In this document: one piece after another, positions 33,964 to 47,999 of the stretch
Layout of the letters: each line of letters starts with the position of its first letter
Numbering within the stretch: position 1 is the first letter of the stretch
Origin: Lepidodermella squamata
Lineage: Eukaryota; Gastrotricha
Reading direction: 5' to 3'
Length of the DNA: 64,000 bases
Assembly: GCA_047495785.1 (NCBI GenBank)
Contig: JBLDXI010000003.1
Location: 4,340,001-4,404,000, forward strand
Position numbers and translations under genes: made by a program
The notes under the pieces: generated by a model
What the model saw: only the letters and a program-made list of their open reading frames with translations
Told to the model about the DNA's origin: nothing
The model's database searches: none

Positions 33964-35999
33964 TTACGCCTCGCCAGGTTCCTTCAAATCCTTCTTCAAC
34001 GGACCCTGAATAAGAAAAAAACAAAAGGTCAAAGCAAATCATTCTAAAGTGTTTCAACAAACCATGAAGGAAATCTTCTCCTTGTGCGTCTGGAAGCGAC
34101 CATGACCGTACTTGGAAGCAGTATCGATCCACTTAAGGGTGATCTTCTCGTTCTGCCACCGCTTGGTCGGGGTAACCAATGACTTGCGAAGAGTAATCGG
34201 TCGCTTGCGCACACCGATGATGCAACCCTTCAGCATCAGGAAGTCGTTCTTGACCTCACCGTAGCGTGGGAAACCGCCCATGGGAGTGATGCTCTTCTCA
34301 GTCTTGTCGTGTTCGGTCGAGGCGTTATCCTTGATTTCCTTGTTGCCTTCTTTGTAGTAGCCCTTGCCAATGCGGTAGATCTTCTTGTTCATCTCCGTGC
34401 GATGGAAGTAGCCCTTTTGACCGACGCGAGCGACAGCCCACGAGACACGGGCAGGATGCCAGGCACCAATACAGGCGACCTTGCGCAGACCCTTGTGAGT
34501 TTTGCGAGGCAGCTTGCGAGTACCCCAGCGAGACGTGACACCTGAGTAAATAAGCATAAACACAATTATAGAAGTTTCGAAGTTCGAAATTTAAGCTCCA
34601 ATCAACTTGGAGGCAAATCAGTAGGAAGGCAACATTAAATTTCAACATGAAAATTCTGAGCACTGTTCATCATTTTTACCAAAGATAGTCAACCGGAAAA
34701 AATAATTACCTTGAACTCCGTGGCCCTTCGTGACACCAATAGTGTCAATGCACTCGTCTTGATTGAAGACCTGGTTGATGGTGATGGGCTTCTCGAAGTG
34801 CTCCCGCGCCCAGGCGACCTTATCGGCGATAGTGCCACCGTTCAGTTGGATTTCCATGATGTGCGCCTTCTTGAGCTTCAGAGGAGTCAGCTTGGGCTGT
34901 AAATTCAGAGAATATACATTAACGTCAATAAGCAACTCAAACCAATTCCTTAAGCACCCTTATTTCAGTTAAGGCTTTATTCTACCCACAATGAAAAGCA
35001 TCAGTGTTTGGCGAATCAACCTAAACCCTGTCGGCATTTCTGGGACTAAATGCTGTAATTGCTTAGGAACTCAGTCTAAGTAAACGTAACTAACCTGAGT
35101 GTGCGCCAGAATGCGGACGACTTTGCAGTACTTGACGATACGGCGGAAGTCACTTTCGATCTCCTTTTGACCAGCTGGGTCGCTCCATTTCTTCGAGTAC
35201 TTGGTGAACGCCTTTTTCTTTGACTTGTACCTTAGAATTTGTAAAACTCAAAGTAAGCTTTGTTTGACTGCAGGCTGACACCGATCAATCAAGTTAGATG
35301 TCGACTAAAGAGTGCACCCTGGTTCTGAGTATCATTAACCAACGCGTCGCTGCGTTAGGCTCATGTACTGAACTAAACGTGCACTCATTTAAAACGTAAT
35401 GTCTCATAAACCATTCGGTTCAGCGGAGACAAAGAACAAGTGAGTATCTGCGAGCTTAGAGGCTTGTTGGAACATCCTGTAAACAAAAACTTGAGACTAA
35501 TTTGCGTTCTAATCATACCAGTTCTTGTAGAAACGGCGGCGGCACTCTTCGCTCAGATTGTGAGCCCAGACGGTTTTGAAGATGCGCATACCCTTCGGGG
35601 TATCGATATAGCCAACAACACCGCAGCAGACCATGGGCGGAGTTTCGACAATGGTAACGGCTTCAACAACTTCCTTCTTGTTGACCTCTGCGTTGAGATA
35701 AAAAAATTTCCGACATTTAACTACTGGCTACTGGTATACTAATTAATCTTACTTGAGCCAATGCGATCGACATCACGCACGATATGAGTCATACCAGCCT
35801 TGAAGCCAATGAAAGCGGTAACATGAACAGGCTTTGAGGGGTCGTCCTTAGGGAAAGCCTTGCATTTGCCACGCATCCTGCGGCTTCGCTTCTTCGGGAG
35901 GAAACCCAGAGAGCCATGGCGAGGGGCACAATATTTACGATGCGACTAAAACAAAGTCATGTTCAAGTAATGGCAATCAAATAAAATACAACTAACCAT
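33964..35999 (-). CDS. rpl-3: Cytosolic large-subunit ribosomal protein uL3 (RPL3)
   Basis: Seven exons in phase: 35999-35997 (the ATG alone), 35945-35753, 35687-35519, 35230-35095, 34896-34710, 34541-34063 and 34005-33964. They give 402 residues, the normal uL3 length. Signature segments are present: [73 protein letters not shown] and [11 protein letters not shown] (the WHPARV loop with the methylated histidine region near the peptidyl-transferase centre). uL3 helps shape the peptidyl-transferase centre of the 60S subunit. The first intron immediately follows the start codon. A minus-strand AATAAA lies at 33917-33912. Confidence 0.97.
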
Positions 36000-38900
36000 T
36001 ATTTAGAGTAATGTCGTGAAGACCTATAAAGTAAAACAGTTTAAAATAAACCAAAGCATAAGAAACGAGAAACGAGCTCGGAAAACAGATAAATGGATTC
36101 TACCCGTAATTAACTCATCAAGTCGGCAAATAAAGAAATATCTCTGAAGTCGCAGGAGGAAATCAGGACACAATCCTGGCTTGAATCACACAAAATGGTA
36201 CATTTTCCTTTAACCTCGGAACCTGGTGTACTGATAACTGAGGCCAGATTCTGAATCTGTCTACAAACAAGCAAACCTAAAGAGCCGCGCCGGAGCCATA
36301 GCGGCACGTGCAGCGTGCAGACACGCGGTATTTTTTTAGTTTCAAATTTTAAAATACATTTTTATATTCAATTTATTAATTTTTATAGGTTTTTTTAATA
36401 ATATTTTTCTTGCGTGAAAACAGCTTATTCATCATTTTATAGCTCAAGTTTTGCCGGAGTGGTTTCATTTTTGGCAACTCCCGACCCTGGCTTCTGGCCC
36501 CCTCCGCCCTCCGAGAGAGCTTGTATAATGTTGAGCCACCCCTCTCATTCACCATTCACCTTGTCCATAACTGTTTTATCACTGATCTTTAACTCGAATT
36601 TTGCTCAAATTACGACAGCCTCTAGGCTCTATTTAGCTGCCAGTTTACAGTTAACACTGACTTTTTTAATGCGTAAGATAGATTGACCGACTGTTACCTG
36701 GCAGACTGGTATTTAACTTTTGATCACTACCACCATGTTTCTGAAAAAATTCTTCGAGTTAACAGACAAGATTTTACAGCGATAAGATATGGTATATTTA
36801 TTTTAAGATGATATTGGATTGCAGGTTAACAAACGTCTATAATAAGCCGGTCAGGAAAACTTGACCCTTAACCTCTTCTGACTTGAAACATGCATTTTAC
36901 CCATTAATTCGTGCTCTCTAAGTCATTATTCGACCTCATTTCATTCCAAAGTCATTCAAATGACTAGAAACTCAAAGGTTTTTGCTATCCACAGTTGAGA
37001 CAAAACTCTATGATAGGACAAAATTCGGGATTTAAAGACGATTTCACTTCTCTGATTGGATATTGACATGTACTATATATATAGCTTTTTACTAAATATG
37101 CTGCTACCTGAATTATCTGCCGGCTTTCAGTTGTCACGTTTGCTCTCTGCACTCTGCACCAGAAGTATAGAATAGCGTCGCCCATTTGAGAAGTGCAATA
37201 TCCGTAATATAGTTCGATAGATTGGCACCCTAATAGATTAAATCCTACGAGTAGGCGTTATGTGCAACATGCACATATTATAGTGCTAAAGCAAAGGATT
37301 TTCAACCAGTCAGGCGCATACCTCACACCGAACTAAAGCCAGCGCTGTGTTAACCGCCTCGTCTTCGCGCACGATCAAGAAAATAGTTGCCTGATTCAGC
37401 CGACTGCCACTTAGGCAATGCGATAGTCCATGCAAGCCGTACTATTTTTTCCGCTACTTATTGGCAAGTCGAGCATTGTCATCGACATATTCCTTCAAAA
37501 ACGAAGAAAATGGAGCAATCTTTGCATCAAAATATTATTTCTGAAGCCTGACATTGCAAGATCCGGGTTCTTCCCGATCTCCGCGTAAGTTGGACTACTT
37601 GCTTCCCAAGTTAGTTCGTCTTGTAGAAAGACTCAGTTGGACAACCAATTGATGGCGAATAAAGAAATCCAGAGGAAAATCATTTTAATTACTTAAAATA
37701 CCTAGTGAGTCGACTATTATCCGTGCTTTTATTTGGCCAGTACTTGCTTTTTTCGAAAGAAAATGGTTTTAAATAACTAGATTCCCAACCTGTCTTTCGC
37801 ATTGCAATTTTGTTATGTCATATGTTTCTTTTATATCGCAATTTTTTAGAATTCATTAATTTTTGATGTCTACGCGCTATTCATCACGCATTGCGTATTC
37901 CCTTGACATCCTCTCACCACTGAAAACCTCATTCTGCATGTCAATTCTAATTTGGTATTATTTATATATGTATTGGCGAGGCGCGCACGGCTCTTGATAT
38001 TCTATTATCAACAGCAGTCGTAAAAATCCTCGAGCATTCTTTGCGAAGACACTCGCGATTTGTTAAGCGGCTTTCTTCACTTGCATATATTTATATCAGC
38101 AGGTATGCGCGTCTTTGAAATTAGTCGAAGGCGGCGTGCCCATACTTGGAACTTTGGCATGCCTGGCCGTTTTATACACGGCGCCAACTTCTTTTTATTT
38201 TTATCCCTAGAATAGCCACCGACGAGCATCTCTTGTGTTGATACGATAGATCATAAACGGTGGCTCTAGTTGTATAGTGATGACGATAACAACAACAACA
38301 ATATATCATCTTTCGCATTAAATAATGCTGTTTGGTACGGATGACGACGCTATTGAATGAGCGGCAAATGCTTAGCCGGTCAAGACAAACAGTCGACAAT
38401 TTTATGGGGCAGGCACAGAGGGTACTGCTTTTATGGTCGCTATAATAGATCTCGCCCTCCGTTGTGTTATTATTATTACTGCTGTTGTTGTTGTCCTTGT
38501 TTCTGTTGTCTGCTAATTCTGTTGCCACACTCTCTGCTATATTAGTAGCTCTGCGAGTAGTACTGGCCGTGCGCATTAGCACTGAAGAGTATGGCTTACT
38601 TGCCGTAGAATGAATTTGTATTGCCCGAGATCTAGCTAGGCAGACGACGAAAACTAGAGTTAGCGCGACGTACGGCGAGTGTGTGTGTATATGTGTGCGT
38701 TTGTGGCTCATTGTTTAGTTTGCGGCCGATGGCAACTCCGTTCCTGCCTTCATTCGTGCTGCGATAGCATAAATTTCCTCTACCTTCCCGTGTCCTGCGT
38801 TTGCCATTCTGGGCAATTTTTGCTACGTGCGGCCACACACACTTGTGCATTTCTACATAGTTTTGAGCGAACAAATACTGTGCTGGTATGCATTCGCTGT

Positions 38901-39769
38901 TCCGCATTATGTGCTTTGCAACCTCGGCCATAAGCATATCACACATCGCTGCCATTGCGATTTGGCTCGTTTTATTACGTATCATTACCTTTAGTTCTTT
39001 GACGTCGGTGTTCTCTGCTCCTATTATCACTACATTATTGTTGTTATTTTGTTTTTCGGCTTTCGCATACTTCCCGCGTGCGACATGAGTTATTTTATCG
39101 TTCGGCTCCACGTTTCTCTACGACGCGCGTTACCGTTATCTAGTTTTTTCCTAGCGTAATCACTCCATTGCAATAAAAGCGACTAATGTAGATTAGCCTT
39201 TTACTGCCTACTTTTTGGTATGTAGCTCTACACATTTATTACTACGCGCTGTTTTCATCGACGCCATTTCCTTCTCTTATTCATCGGTGTTAGCAGCAAG
39301 ACATGTCTCACTTTTTTCATGTTGAGTGTAAGAGCTGGTTGCATGTGCGTTATCACACTCACCTGCCCGGTATGTCGCTTGTTTTTGATTACTGCCTCTC
39401 TTTCATAGCTCACGTACGGCCGTTCTTCCTGTCCCGCTGATCGTAGAACAGCCTCGTATTCAGCTGGCTAATTTTAATCGTGGCGAGCTCGTTTCGCAAA
39501 CAATTTATAATTTTGTTGTTTTCCTTTCATTCCCTTGCTCCGTGAAAATTTAGATTTTGATCACTCATTGGCGGCTTTGTATTACACCTCAGCCACGTAA
39601 TGCAAATTTTATTGACCGGCGAGCAACTTGACACATTTTGTTGTTTATGAACAAATATCGCGCGACCTGGAAACCTTTCTGCGACGTCATTGTGCTATCA
39701 AATTTCATGTATTGATCTGTGTTCATCTAGAGTTGTTTATTTTTTAACGCGTCCGCCGTTCCTCAAGCA
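36000..39769. other. Long non-coding interval between uL3 and the 4.1 gene
   Basis: Divergent promoters are expected here (uL3 to the left, 4.1 gene to the right). Long minus-strand frames at 38172-39111 are low complexity (N-, T- and H-rich over microsatellite such as GTGTGTGT near 38680) and show no family signal. The right part may hold 5' UTR sequence of the 4.1 gene. Confidence 0.5.
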
Positions 39770-42700
39770 ATGACTGATTTAATGGCCCAGCAGGTAATTT
39801 TAACGTTTGCCTGTTCATTTTCATTCGGACAAATACATTTTGTTTATTTATTTGCCACGTCGCTTTGCTTATATAGGCTGATACTGAGTTAATGCCTGCA
39901 GATGAAAGCCATCAGTCGGCTGAAGACGGAAGGGTGAGTTGTTATTTTTTGCATGCACTCGTCTGATTTGCTGATTTATTGTCGTTTCGTTATTGTTACG
40001 TACGGAAAGCGGTTATGATAATAATTACACAGTGATACAGCGGTATTCTTGAAGCAATTTTTATGCTCGCGTTTTTTTTAATCATCCTGATCGGCACGAT
40101 CCGACGAGAAAAAACGCGCTCGTAGTCGGAAAAAATTAGCTGGCCCACCGAATCGAGCCATTACGCTGGGCTGCTTTTAGTATCTCAGCGTAGATCATGT
40201 AAAAACACGGGTTTCGCTGCTGCTAACTAATATTAATATTACTGCTGTAATAAGTTTTATTGCACACGCATTTCCGAAATGCCAACATGTGTTAATGCTC
40301 ACTGTATCTGATCTACGCGCCGCAGCAATATTCGCTTATTGCGAATCCGCCTCAATACTAGGTGCCACAGGATTTACATATGTACGGCCAGACAAAAACT
40401 AATATCCACATTGTTTTATTGCTCGATATTTGTAAAGTCGTGTGTGTGTGTGTAGAATTGCGTTTGCAGCTGGATTAAAGCTGCGCGTAGCCGATATTTC
40501 GTATAAATTTATTACGACCCACCGTCGTCACCATTTCGCTGTATCAGCGGCAGCATCATCATAATCTGCAGAGACTGTGAGTTTTACTTTTCATCGCTAG
40601 CTATGACAAATTTTTTCGCTTCCTATTGATTTTGTCTATTTTTCGAGGACTACCTTGCGAACAGCGCTGTTCGAGTGCGTTTATTGCTGCTCGCTTCTTT
40701 GCGGGCAGAATCGGGTGTGAATAAACGCCGATTTGCGGCAGTGAAGCTGCCAATTTTTTAGGAGTGCTAAAACATTTCTAAATAGCCGCGTGCGGTCAGC
40801 TTAGGACGCAAACATCATTACTGCCGCTAATAACGTCATTCAGGCGAGCGATAGCTTTTCGCTTTTTCGCCTACAGTTGTCGTTACGATTATTAGCGCGT
40901 TATTATTTTTGCTCAACTATTAGTTCGCTGGCAGCTAAGTGTGGCCGATGGCAGCAGACACGTTCGTGTCGATTTTATGCCATGTTTCTAGCACAGCCAG
41001 GCATTTAGCGGCTGCGGGACCGGCGATAGACAAATCGATCCTGCCTGTCGTTTTCTTCGTCATTTACACCGTGTTTTCGCCCCATCGCCGCCTTGATTAT
41101 GAGCGTTTTCATGAACACACCAATTTAGCCGAAAACGCTGATGTTTTGCCGCCCAAATTAGTAGCAACACATAGCGCGGCAAATTTCATTATTTAACATG
41201 AATCCCCCTATCCGGCCGTCTCACGTCATTATTCATTCATACATAAACTGCCTTCTTTCGCGCGCTAGCTTGGTAGTTATATATTAATTTCTTGTTTGGA
41301 GGACATTTCGTATGTTGGGTAGAAGTGAACTACTACCGGCCTAGATTTAATAGCAGACCTGGCGCTTCTTGTTGCGACAGTTATTGTCTCGGAGCCGATT
41401 TCGGGCTCGCCCAATACCGAAGCTACGGAAGCGTTTTCACACCAATCGAACTCACCTTCGCCGCATCTGAACAGCCCTAAAAAGCTGGGCCCGAGCCGTC
41501 GCGATAACGCACCGCTCGAACCAGCGACAACGTTCGGCCTCGCTACGTCGGAATCTGCCGTCTGGAAGCAGAGATTCGATGACGGCGACATTTATTACTC
41601 GGAATCAGATAAACTTTTTGACAGTCGGTTTCGCGGTGGCGATTTGGCGATGACCTACGCGACGGTACTTGATTGTTTTATTTTTGTTCCCTCGCGCTTA
41701 TCGGAAACACGTGGAAAGTGTTGCGCTCATCGCCGCCTTTTAGTCTTGTTTACCGGCGTGTTTACGTTGCTGATCGCGCGCGCTCACAGATGATAAGCCG
41801 TAAACAGCAACGATTCTCGCTGTTATCACATGTTTTTATTATCATTATCTCCTTTACCGCTGCCGTTTATTACTAAACATCGGCGTTAATGCTCATTATT
41901 AACCGATACCTATTGTTTTCTTGCGTTAACAGCAAGCTGGTCGACGTGGTCAGAAATCTTCGAATATGGACAACTACAATTCGAGCCAACGATCGCACGG
42001 TGGAATGATTTGCGACGTCTTGCTGCTCGACGGCAGCCGTCAGAAATTCGACGTTGATGTAAGCTTCTTACTTACTTATTCTTGCAGAGAACGTAGTGAT
42101 CAGAGTGCACGCATCTTATTTGAAAAGATGCATCTTATCCATGGTTATTAAGTCCTAAGCTTTTCATTGCATTAGATTCTGATTTTTCTAAGTAGTCGAT
42201 AATGACCTTTCATCGTATCTGGCTGATTCACGTTGGTTCTAATTGAGTGGTAGTTAGAGCACCGAGTTTTTATTGCAATTGACCGGTGCAAAGTGACAGT
42301 GTATTTTTAGCGAATTTGTTCGCATTCGTCATGAGTGTATTGCCGAGTCAATTGGTGAAAACCGTTCGAAAAATACCTCCAAAAGACAGAGTTATCGCGT
42401 TTTTTCAAATTTAGAGATAAAGCCGAAACTAGGGCGGCATTCCCTTGGATTAGCAACTCGTAATTTAGCAACGGCCGCGAAGATTATCAGCATTATTATA
42501 GACGAGCGCAGAAGTCAATGTTTATTATGCGCAATAAGAAGCAGCAAGTCAAATTTTTATTATTTGACAGTGGTAACATCGCTTGTTTCGCCCTAAAAGC
42601 TAAGCTTACCACAAATCAAGCGAGCGTTAAACATATTCTAGCTAGGTAATTCGAAGCGGGTACAATCATTGGTTTTATTCAGCCGCCTGTGATTCCTCCC

Positions 42701-45700
42701 ACAATAATTTCGATCAACCGCCACGTATTTATGTGGTGAGACTTGGCGCGCCGGTAGCCTTGTGCCGCGCTGATTCATGCGAACGCCGAGGCCGTTTTTC
42801 AACGCATGTTTTTCTCGGACTCGATGTAAATTTTAAATTTTGCAGCCATTGCTCGAAGACAGCGTCCCGGCATTCGTTATATATTTTTAGTAGGCATGGC
42901 ATACGAATATTGCGCGGCGCTAAAACACCGATTTCTTTGCGCATTGTTTGTTTCGAAGAGAAAAAAATGTGCCGCGTGTAACAGCATGCAATATCGGCTG
43001 CTGACTTGTGAGCAGCAAGCGCGCCCGATGCATAAACTAGCACCCAGCCTGTGGAATCAAGCGACTTATTCAGTCTCAATTTCTATGGCACCAGCGCTGT
43101 TACCACTGCCCGCTGACAATGTCTGCCGAGGGTCGACGCGCGCGCGTTACGTGATTGCGCTTTCTATTTTCGTTCGCGCGCGCGCTGACCAATCAGTGAA
43201 ATTGTTCGCTAGTAAGGTGTGAAATTGGAAAAGAGCTGGCTCATTTTGGTTTTAGGCCCACTAAATTCTTGATCAAAATGTCTTGTTTCATAGTTGGTGA
43301 GGTAATAATTGTTCATGAGTCATCTGTTGTGTTTGTATGTGAGCGCGTGCGGTGGTAGATGAAGGCGTTTACTGCACTGCGGTCATATGCCATAACTTTT
43401 TCAGTTAGCGGCTGCCGATGATATCCCTTGTACATAATGCGTACTAAAATTGAGGGATAAATAGATGATATTGCAGTTCCGCAAAATTATTGTCATCTCA
43501 TAGAACGACGACTAATACCTGTAACCGTTGCAAACAGCAAGTGTCTGTGTGTCTGTGTGTGCGTTTTATTGAGGGCAATAATTTTCACTCGCCGCACGAT
43601 GAGTGAGTCTCTTGCGCGGCGATATGGCGTTCAATTAACAGCAGAAATGTGGTTTTCAAAAAATAGGAAACATTGAAACTTGTCTCCGCACTCGTTTAGA
43701 CGGTCGCCGACTAGCAAATTTCGGCTCATTTCACTCGGCTTTTTCACCTTGACTTAGTTTCAATTAATTGGCATTGCTGCGCTCGCCAGTTGTAAGCTGT
43801 TTCTTGCGCCTCGGTTATAACAGCGTGTTGTGCGTGCAATAGTAATAAAATTATTGCTGTGCGTGAAAATGTGTTGCTGTTTTATGAATGAGAATCTACG
43901 CGCACAAAGTGGCGCGTATTATTAGCCCCCGAAAGAATATTGAGACATGAGAGCGCTCATTTTGGGTCATTTGGCTCGTAAATTTTAAAGCTCAGTTCAT
44001 CGGCAGCCCTGATTTAAAGAAACATCATTTGACGTCTATCCCGGGTTAAAATAATATTATGGTGGAAAGCTCGTCTTTACTTTTCCTCCCGCCACTTTGA
44101 TAGGATATTGATCACTACGCTCTCTTCGCTTATTATCGGTGATGATGACATTTTTCATATATTGAAATTTTGTTATTTTTATTTGTAGAAACGAGCGAAG
44201 GGCCAAGTTCTTCTCGACAGCGTGTTGCAGTTTCTTAATTTATTGGAGAAAGATTTCTTCGGCTTGAGCTTTAAAGATGAAAATGGCGTTCGCTATTGGT
44301 TGCACCCCGAGAAGAAAATAACGCAGCAACTGAAACGCAGGCCGCCAGTTTTTGCGTTCGAAGTGAAATTTTACCCGCCAGAGCCATCGCAGTTGCAGGA
44401 AGACATCACGCGTTACATGCTATGTCTGCAAATCCGCAACGACATTTTCAGCGGTCGCCTGCCGTGTTCATTTGTCACCCACGCCCTGCTCGGGTCGTAC
44501 ATGGTCCAGTCGGAAATCGGCGATTTCGACCCTCTGCAACACGGGGACACCAGCGAATACATCCGCGCATTCTCGTTCGTGCAGAACCAGACGAATGAAC
44601 TGCTGGACAAGATTGCCGAGCTGCATCGCACGCATAAGGGCCAAACACCGTCTGAGGCAGATACCCATTTTCTGGAAAATGCCAAGAAGCTGGCGATGTA
44701 CGGCGTCGATTTTCATGACGCAAAAGATTCCGAAGGAATTCCGATTCGTATTGGCGTGTGTGCCTCGGGACTGCTGATCTACCGTGACAAACTGCGCATT
44801 AACCGCTTCGCCTGGCCTAAGATATTGAAAATTTCCTACAAACGCAACAACTTTTACATCAAGATTCGCCCGGCCGAGTTCGAGCAGTTTGAAAGCACCA
44901 TTGGCTTTAAACTCGCCAATCACAAACTTGCTAAAAGGCTGTGGCGAACTGCTGTCGAACACCATACATTCTTCCGCCTGAAGGAGCCGGAACCCGTCAA
45001 GACCGGCACCGGCTTCATCACCCTCGGCTCGCGCTTCCGCTTCTCGGGTAGAACCATTCACCAGGCTCTGGAAGCCGGCCACCGCATCGAACGCCCGCCA
45101 CCCGAATTTGACCGACGAGAGGGTGGTGGTCACAATCGCACACCTCAATCGGCCGGGTACGGCAGTCACACGAATGGTAGCGCGTATGGCACGGGTCCGC
45201 GCGGCGGCGCCGGCGGCTATCACCACCAGCAACCAATCGACTACGACGACCAAATGATGGGAACTGAACATCGCGGCGCGGGATATGCGACGATGCCCGG
45301 TCCTGGTGATCAACTGCAACGCGGACCAATTCGCGGCCAACAACAAGAGGTGAGTCCTGTCGCTAAATTGTCACTACGTTTTAGGCCTGAATTATTGAAT
45401 CTTGTAGCTATAGCTTCCTTGTTTTCCTTCCTTGTGCTTTCGTGACGTTTTTCTCTCAAATGTAGTGCCTAGCTTTTAGTAGTAGTAGTAGTTGAACCTT
45501 TTAGCTGTGCTTGAATTTTGTGCGTGTGTGATTGATATGCTCCTTGAAGCTTCATTGTTGGCATGGCGCTCGAGATCACGAGTGCTGCCTCGCTCGCCTT
45601 CAGATGCGTCAGTTCCAACACCGTCGGCTGTGTCCTTTATATACCGACCAGAATACCAGTTACCCGGTGTTGTTCATGCCGGGCCCCGGCATGGGCCCGA

Positions 45701-47975
45701 AACAGCCTAGTGCCCCGCTGGTTCTGTTGAACGACGCTTCGATCAGTGAATTTCCAACTCAGTTGAATTCTTACCTGGCGTATCCAGACTACCGGGCAAG
45801 TTGCGACAATATCGCAGCTAATTCGAGCCCGCGTCGCTATTTTCACAAATCATGTCACGATGTTGCCGCTGAACGAGACGTACGTGTTAGCTCGAGTCGA
45901 CCTTCCGATTTTACTCTGGTTACACGTTTTTAGCGATTTTTAACTGCGCCGGAGTTGAATCAGGCTCGAGTAATTAGAGTGCAGAAGGTTCAGATTTGAG
46001 ATAACCGTGATTTGTCGTGGCACTGACGCATGTTCCCCCAGAAGGCCCTTTCTTAAACCGACTGATGAGTGTTTTGTGCGTGTGAAATTATAAAAGCTCG
46101 CATAAAGTTTCTGCTTGCGCTTCTATTAATGATAAATGCTGTTTTGGCTTGCAGTATATACCGCCATCGTCTGCTCAAATTTCGATGCAAATGCCTCACG
46201 AGCAGCACATGTATGCTCAATCGCAGTACCAGCAGCAGCAACCACAAGCCCAGTATCAACCCCAGCAACAGCAACAACAGTACGTCCCGCCGCAGACTTC
46301 TCGTCGACCAGACTATTACCAACCCACTGCCCTGGCTGCTGTGATGGATTCGCGGAGGACGCCTTCGAACACCCCCTATGGCCAGCAGGCGCCAGCTCAA
46401 TCGCAGTACCCGGCATACCAAGCACAGGTTTGACGCGCTTTTAATGTCATACTGCCAGCTGCTGCTTAAAAAATTAGCGTGTTTGAACATATTAATCGAT
46501 CTCCCATATTCTCTTAATCGAAAATATCTGTGATTTAAGTCGAAATTTTCTGAACAAATTCTCGTTTCATAGAGTGCGCTTCTGCCGGGTCGCCGCATTT
46601 TATTGCGTTGACCTAGTTCGTGCCGTTTTTATTGCTTTGTGTATTGCCTCACAAGCAACACTGCGTTAATTTTTCTGCCACGTACTCGCCGCATTTTTAC
46701 CCGATTTATTTCACCCAGAAACATCTTGTTTTCGGGCCGCTTCAATAAATAGCAAGTAAATTGGCAAATATTCAAGAGATAAGAGTGGGATTTCTGAGAA
46801 ATTGATAAGCCTAGAAATTGGGCAATCTAACTAATATTTTGACAACCTAGGTTTTCCAATTTCTTACCTTCGATTTATTGCTAAGGTATCTGTCTCAAAA
46901 AACTGAGATGGGTGCCGTCATTAGAAATTACACTGCCTAAGTGCATGAATGATATACATATGATATAGCCAGATTAGAATAAGCAGGTAGCACAAACTAG
47001 GTTTTCTTAGGCCAGACTTCCTCGACTTCATTCGATATATTATTATTAGATCTAGTAACATGGCCAAAGTTATTTTGACTTTGTTGGGTTCCGCGTTCAG
47101 TCATGGCAATAGTTTACTAAGGTTAAAGAAATTGAATTTGCAACATCGATAACTGGCATTATCCAGTACCAAAACAGTATATAATATGTTAATTGATAAG
47201 GAAGATCTTGGTATTTTAACCGGCCGGTTCAGAGGTCGGGAGAGCAGTCAACCAGCCCATGTTTTGGCCGGCATCTTCCAGCGATTTTTTTCGTATATTA
47301 CCGCGATACTGTTGCTAGAATTTTTCTGCTTGGCAAGTGCCCTGTTGCTTATTTCGGCGCCCTTAAGTCACTGAATTGCTTATTTTTACGTGTTTGATTC
47401 AGGCAATATGAGTTGAGCCTACGGGCTGTCAGGTTGTTGAACGGTTTCTATCACATTAAACCTCAAATTTCTCTCTGTTGGTATCTTTACTTTGGCTTAA
47501 CTGTATTTTTCTATATCTCTCTGTGTAGCAACGGGTTAGCGGTGGCGATCAATTCGTTGTCGAAAATGAAGCTTATGGATCTCGCGGGTCGGGTATGGTG
47601 GTCCCCGGAGCTGCCGGTACCACGCGCCTTGTTATTCAATCGGCAAGCCCGCCTCAGACTGAAGCGCACACTACGGTGGCGACAACACGGCAGAAGGTTG
47701 GCGACTCGAACGTCGAACGCACCGTGACAACCACGACGCAGGTCACTCGCCACCAACAACTCATTGTTGACAGCAGCTACACGACCGAGCGCGGTGGCAA
47801 TCAAGATGTGCGAGGCGCGGTGCCTGCTGGCACAACCTTCGGAGCAGGCGACGAAGACGAGCTGGAAGCGGCTATCAGCCGTGCAATCGGTGCCAATCCC
47901 AACGTGGTTGTCGAGCGAATCGAGGTGAAGACGGAACAGCACCACGCGACGGGCGGCGGCTCGTCGAAAGCATAG
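39770..47975 (+). CDS. Protein 4.1-family FERM protein (EPB41 / coracle / FRM-1 type)
   Basis: Exons 39770-39793, 39877-39933, 41933-42058, 44189-45349, 45604-45795, 46155-46427 and 47529-47975 join in phase 0 to give 759 residues. A further acidic exon at 41395-41664 would make 849. The FERM domain starts at [16 protein letters not shown]. It contains [38 protein letters not shown] and the [14 protein letters not shown] loop. A PH-like lobe follows ([12 protein letters not shown] ... [14 protein letters not shown]), then the FERM-adjacent stretch FRLKEPEP. Next come Gly/His-rich and Gln/Tyr-rich linkers, and finally a C-terminal domain ([11 protein letters not shown] ... [18 protein letters not shown] ... 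RIEVKTEQ) as in 4.1 proteins. Such proteins link membrane proteins to the spectrin-actin cortex. The spectrin-actin-binding segment of erythroid 4.1 is not obvious. The intron after 45795 starts with GC. Confidence 0.92.
41395..41664 (+). CDS. Candidate optional exon of the 4.1 gene
   Basis: A 90-codon open, coding-like stretch ([20 protein letters not shown] ... [20 protein letters not shown]) ends in ACG|GTACTT and is in phase with the next exon at 41933. A phase-0 acceptor exists only as the weak GGAG at 41394. The better-looking CGACAG at 41380 gives the wrong phase from the preceding exon. It may be an alternative exon with another upstream partner. Confidence 0.5.
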
Positions 47976-47999
47976 ACGTTTCTGAGTGGAGATAGTGAA

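Noticed and set aside
38172-39111. Minus-strand frames of 179 and 159 codons
   Set aside because: Low-complexity translation of microsatellite-like sequence, no family signal, no splice partners.
44468-45346. Minus-strand frame of 292 codons
   Set aside because: Shadow of the large FERM exon on the plus strand; no domain on the minus strand.
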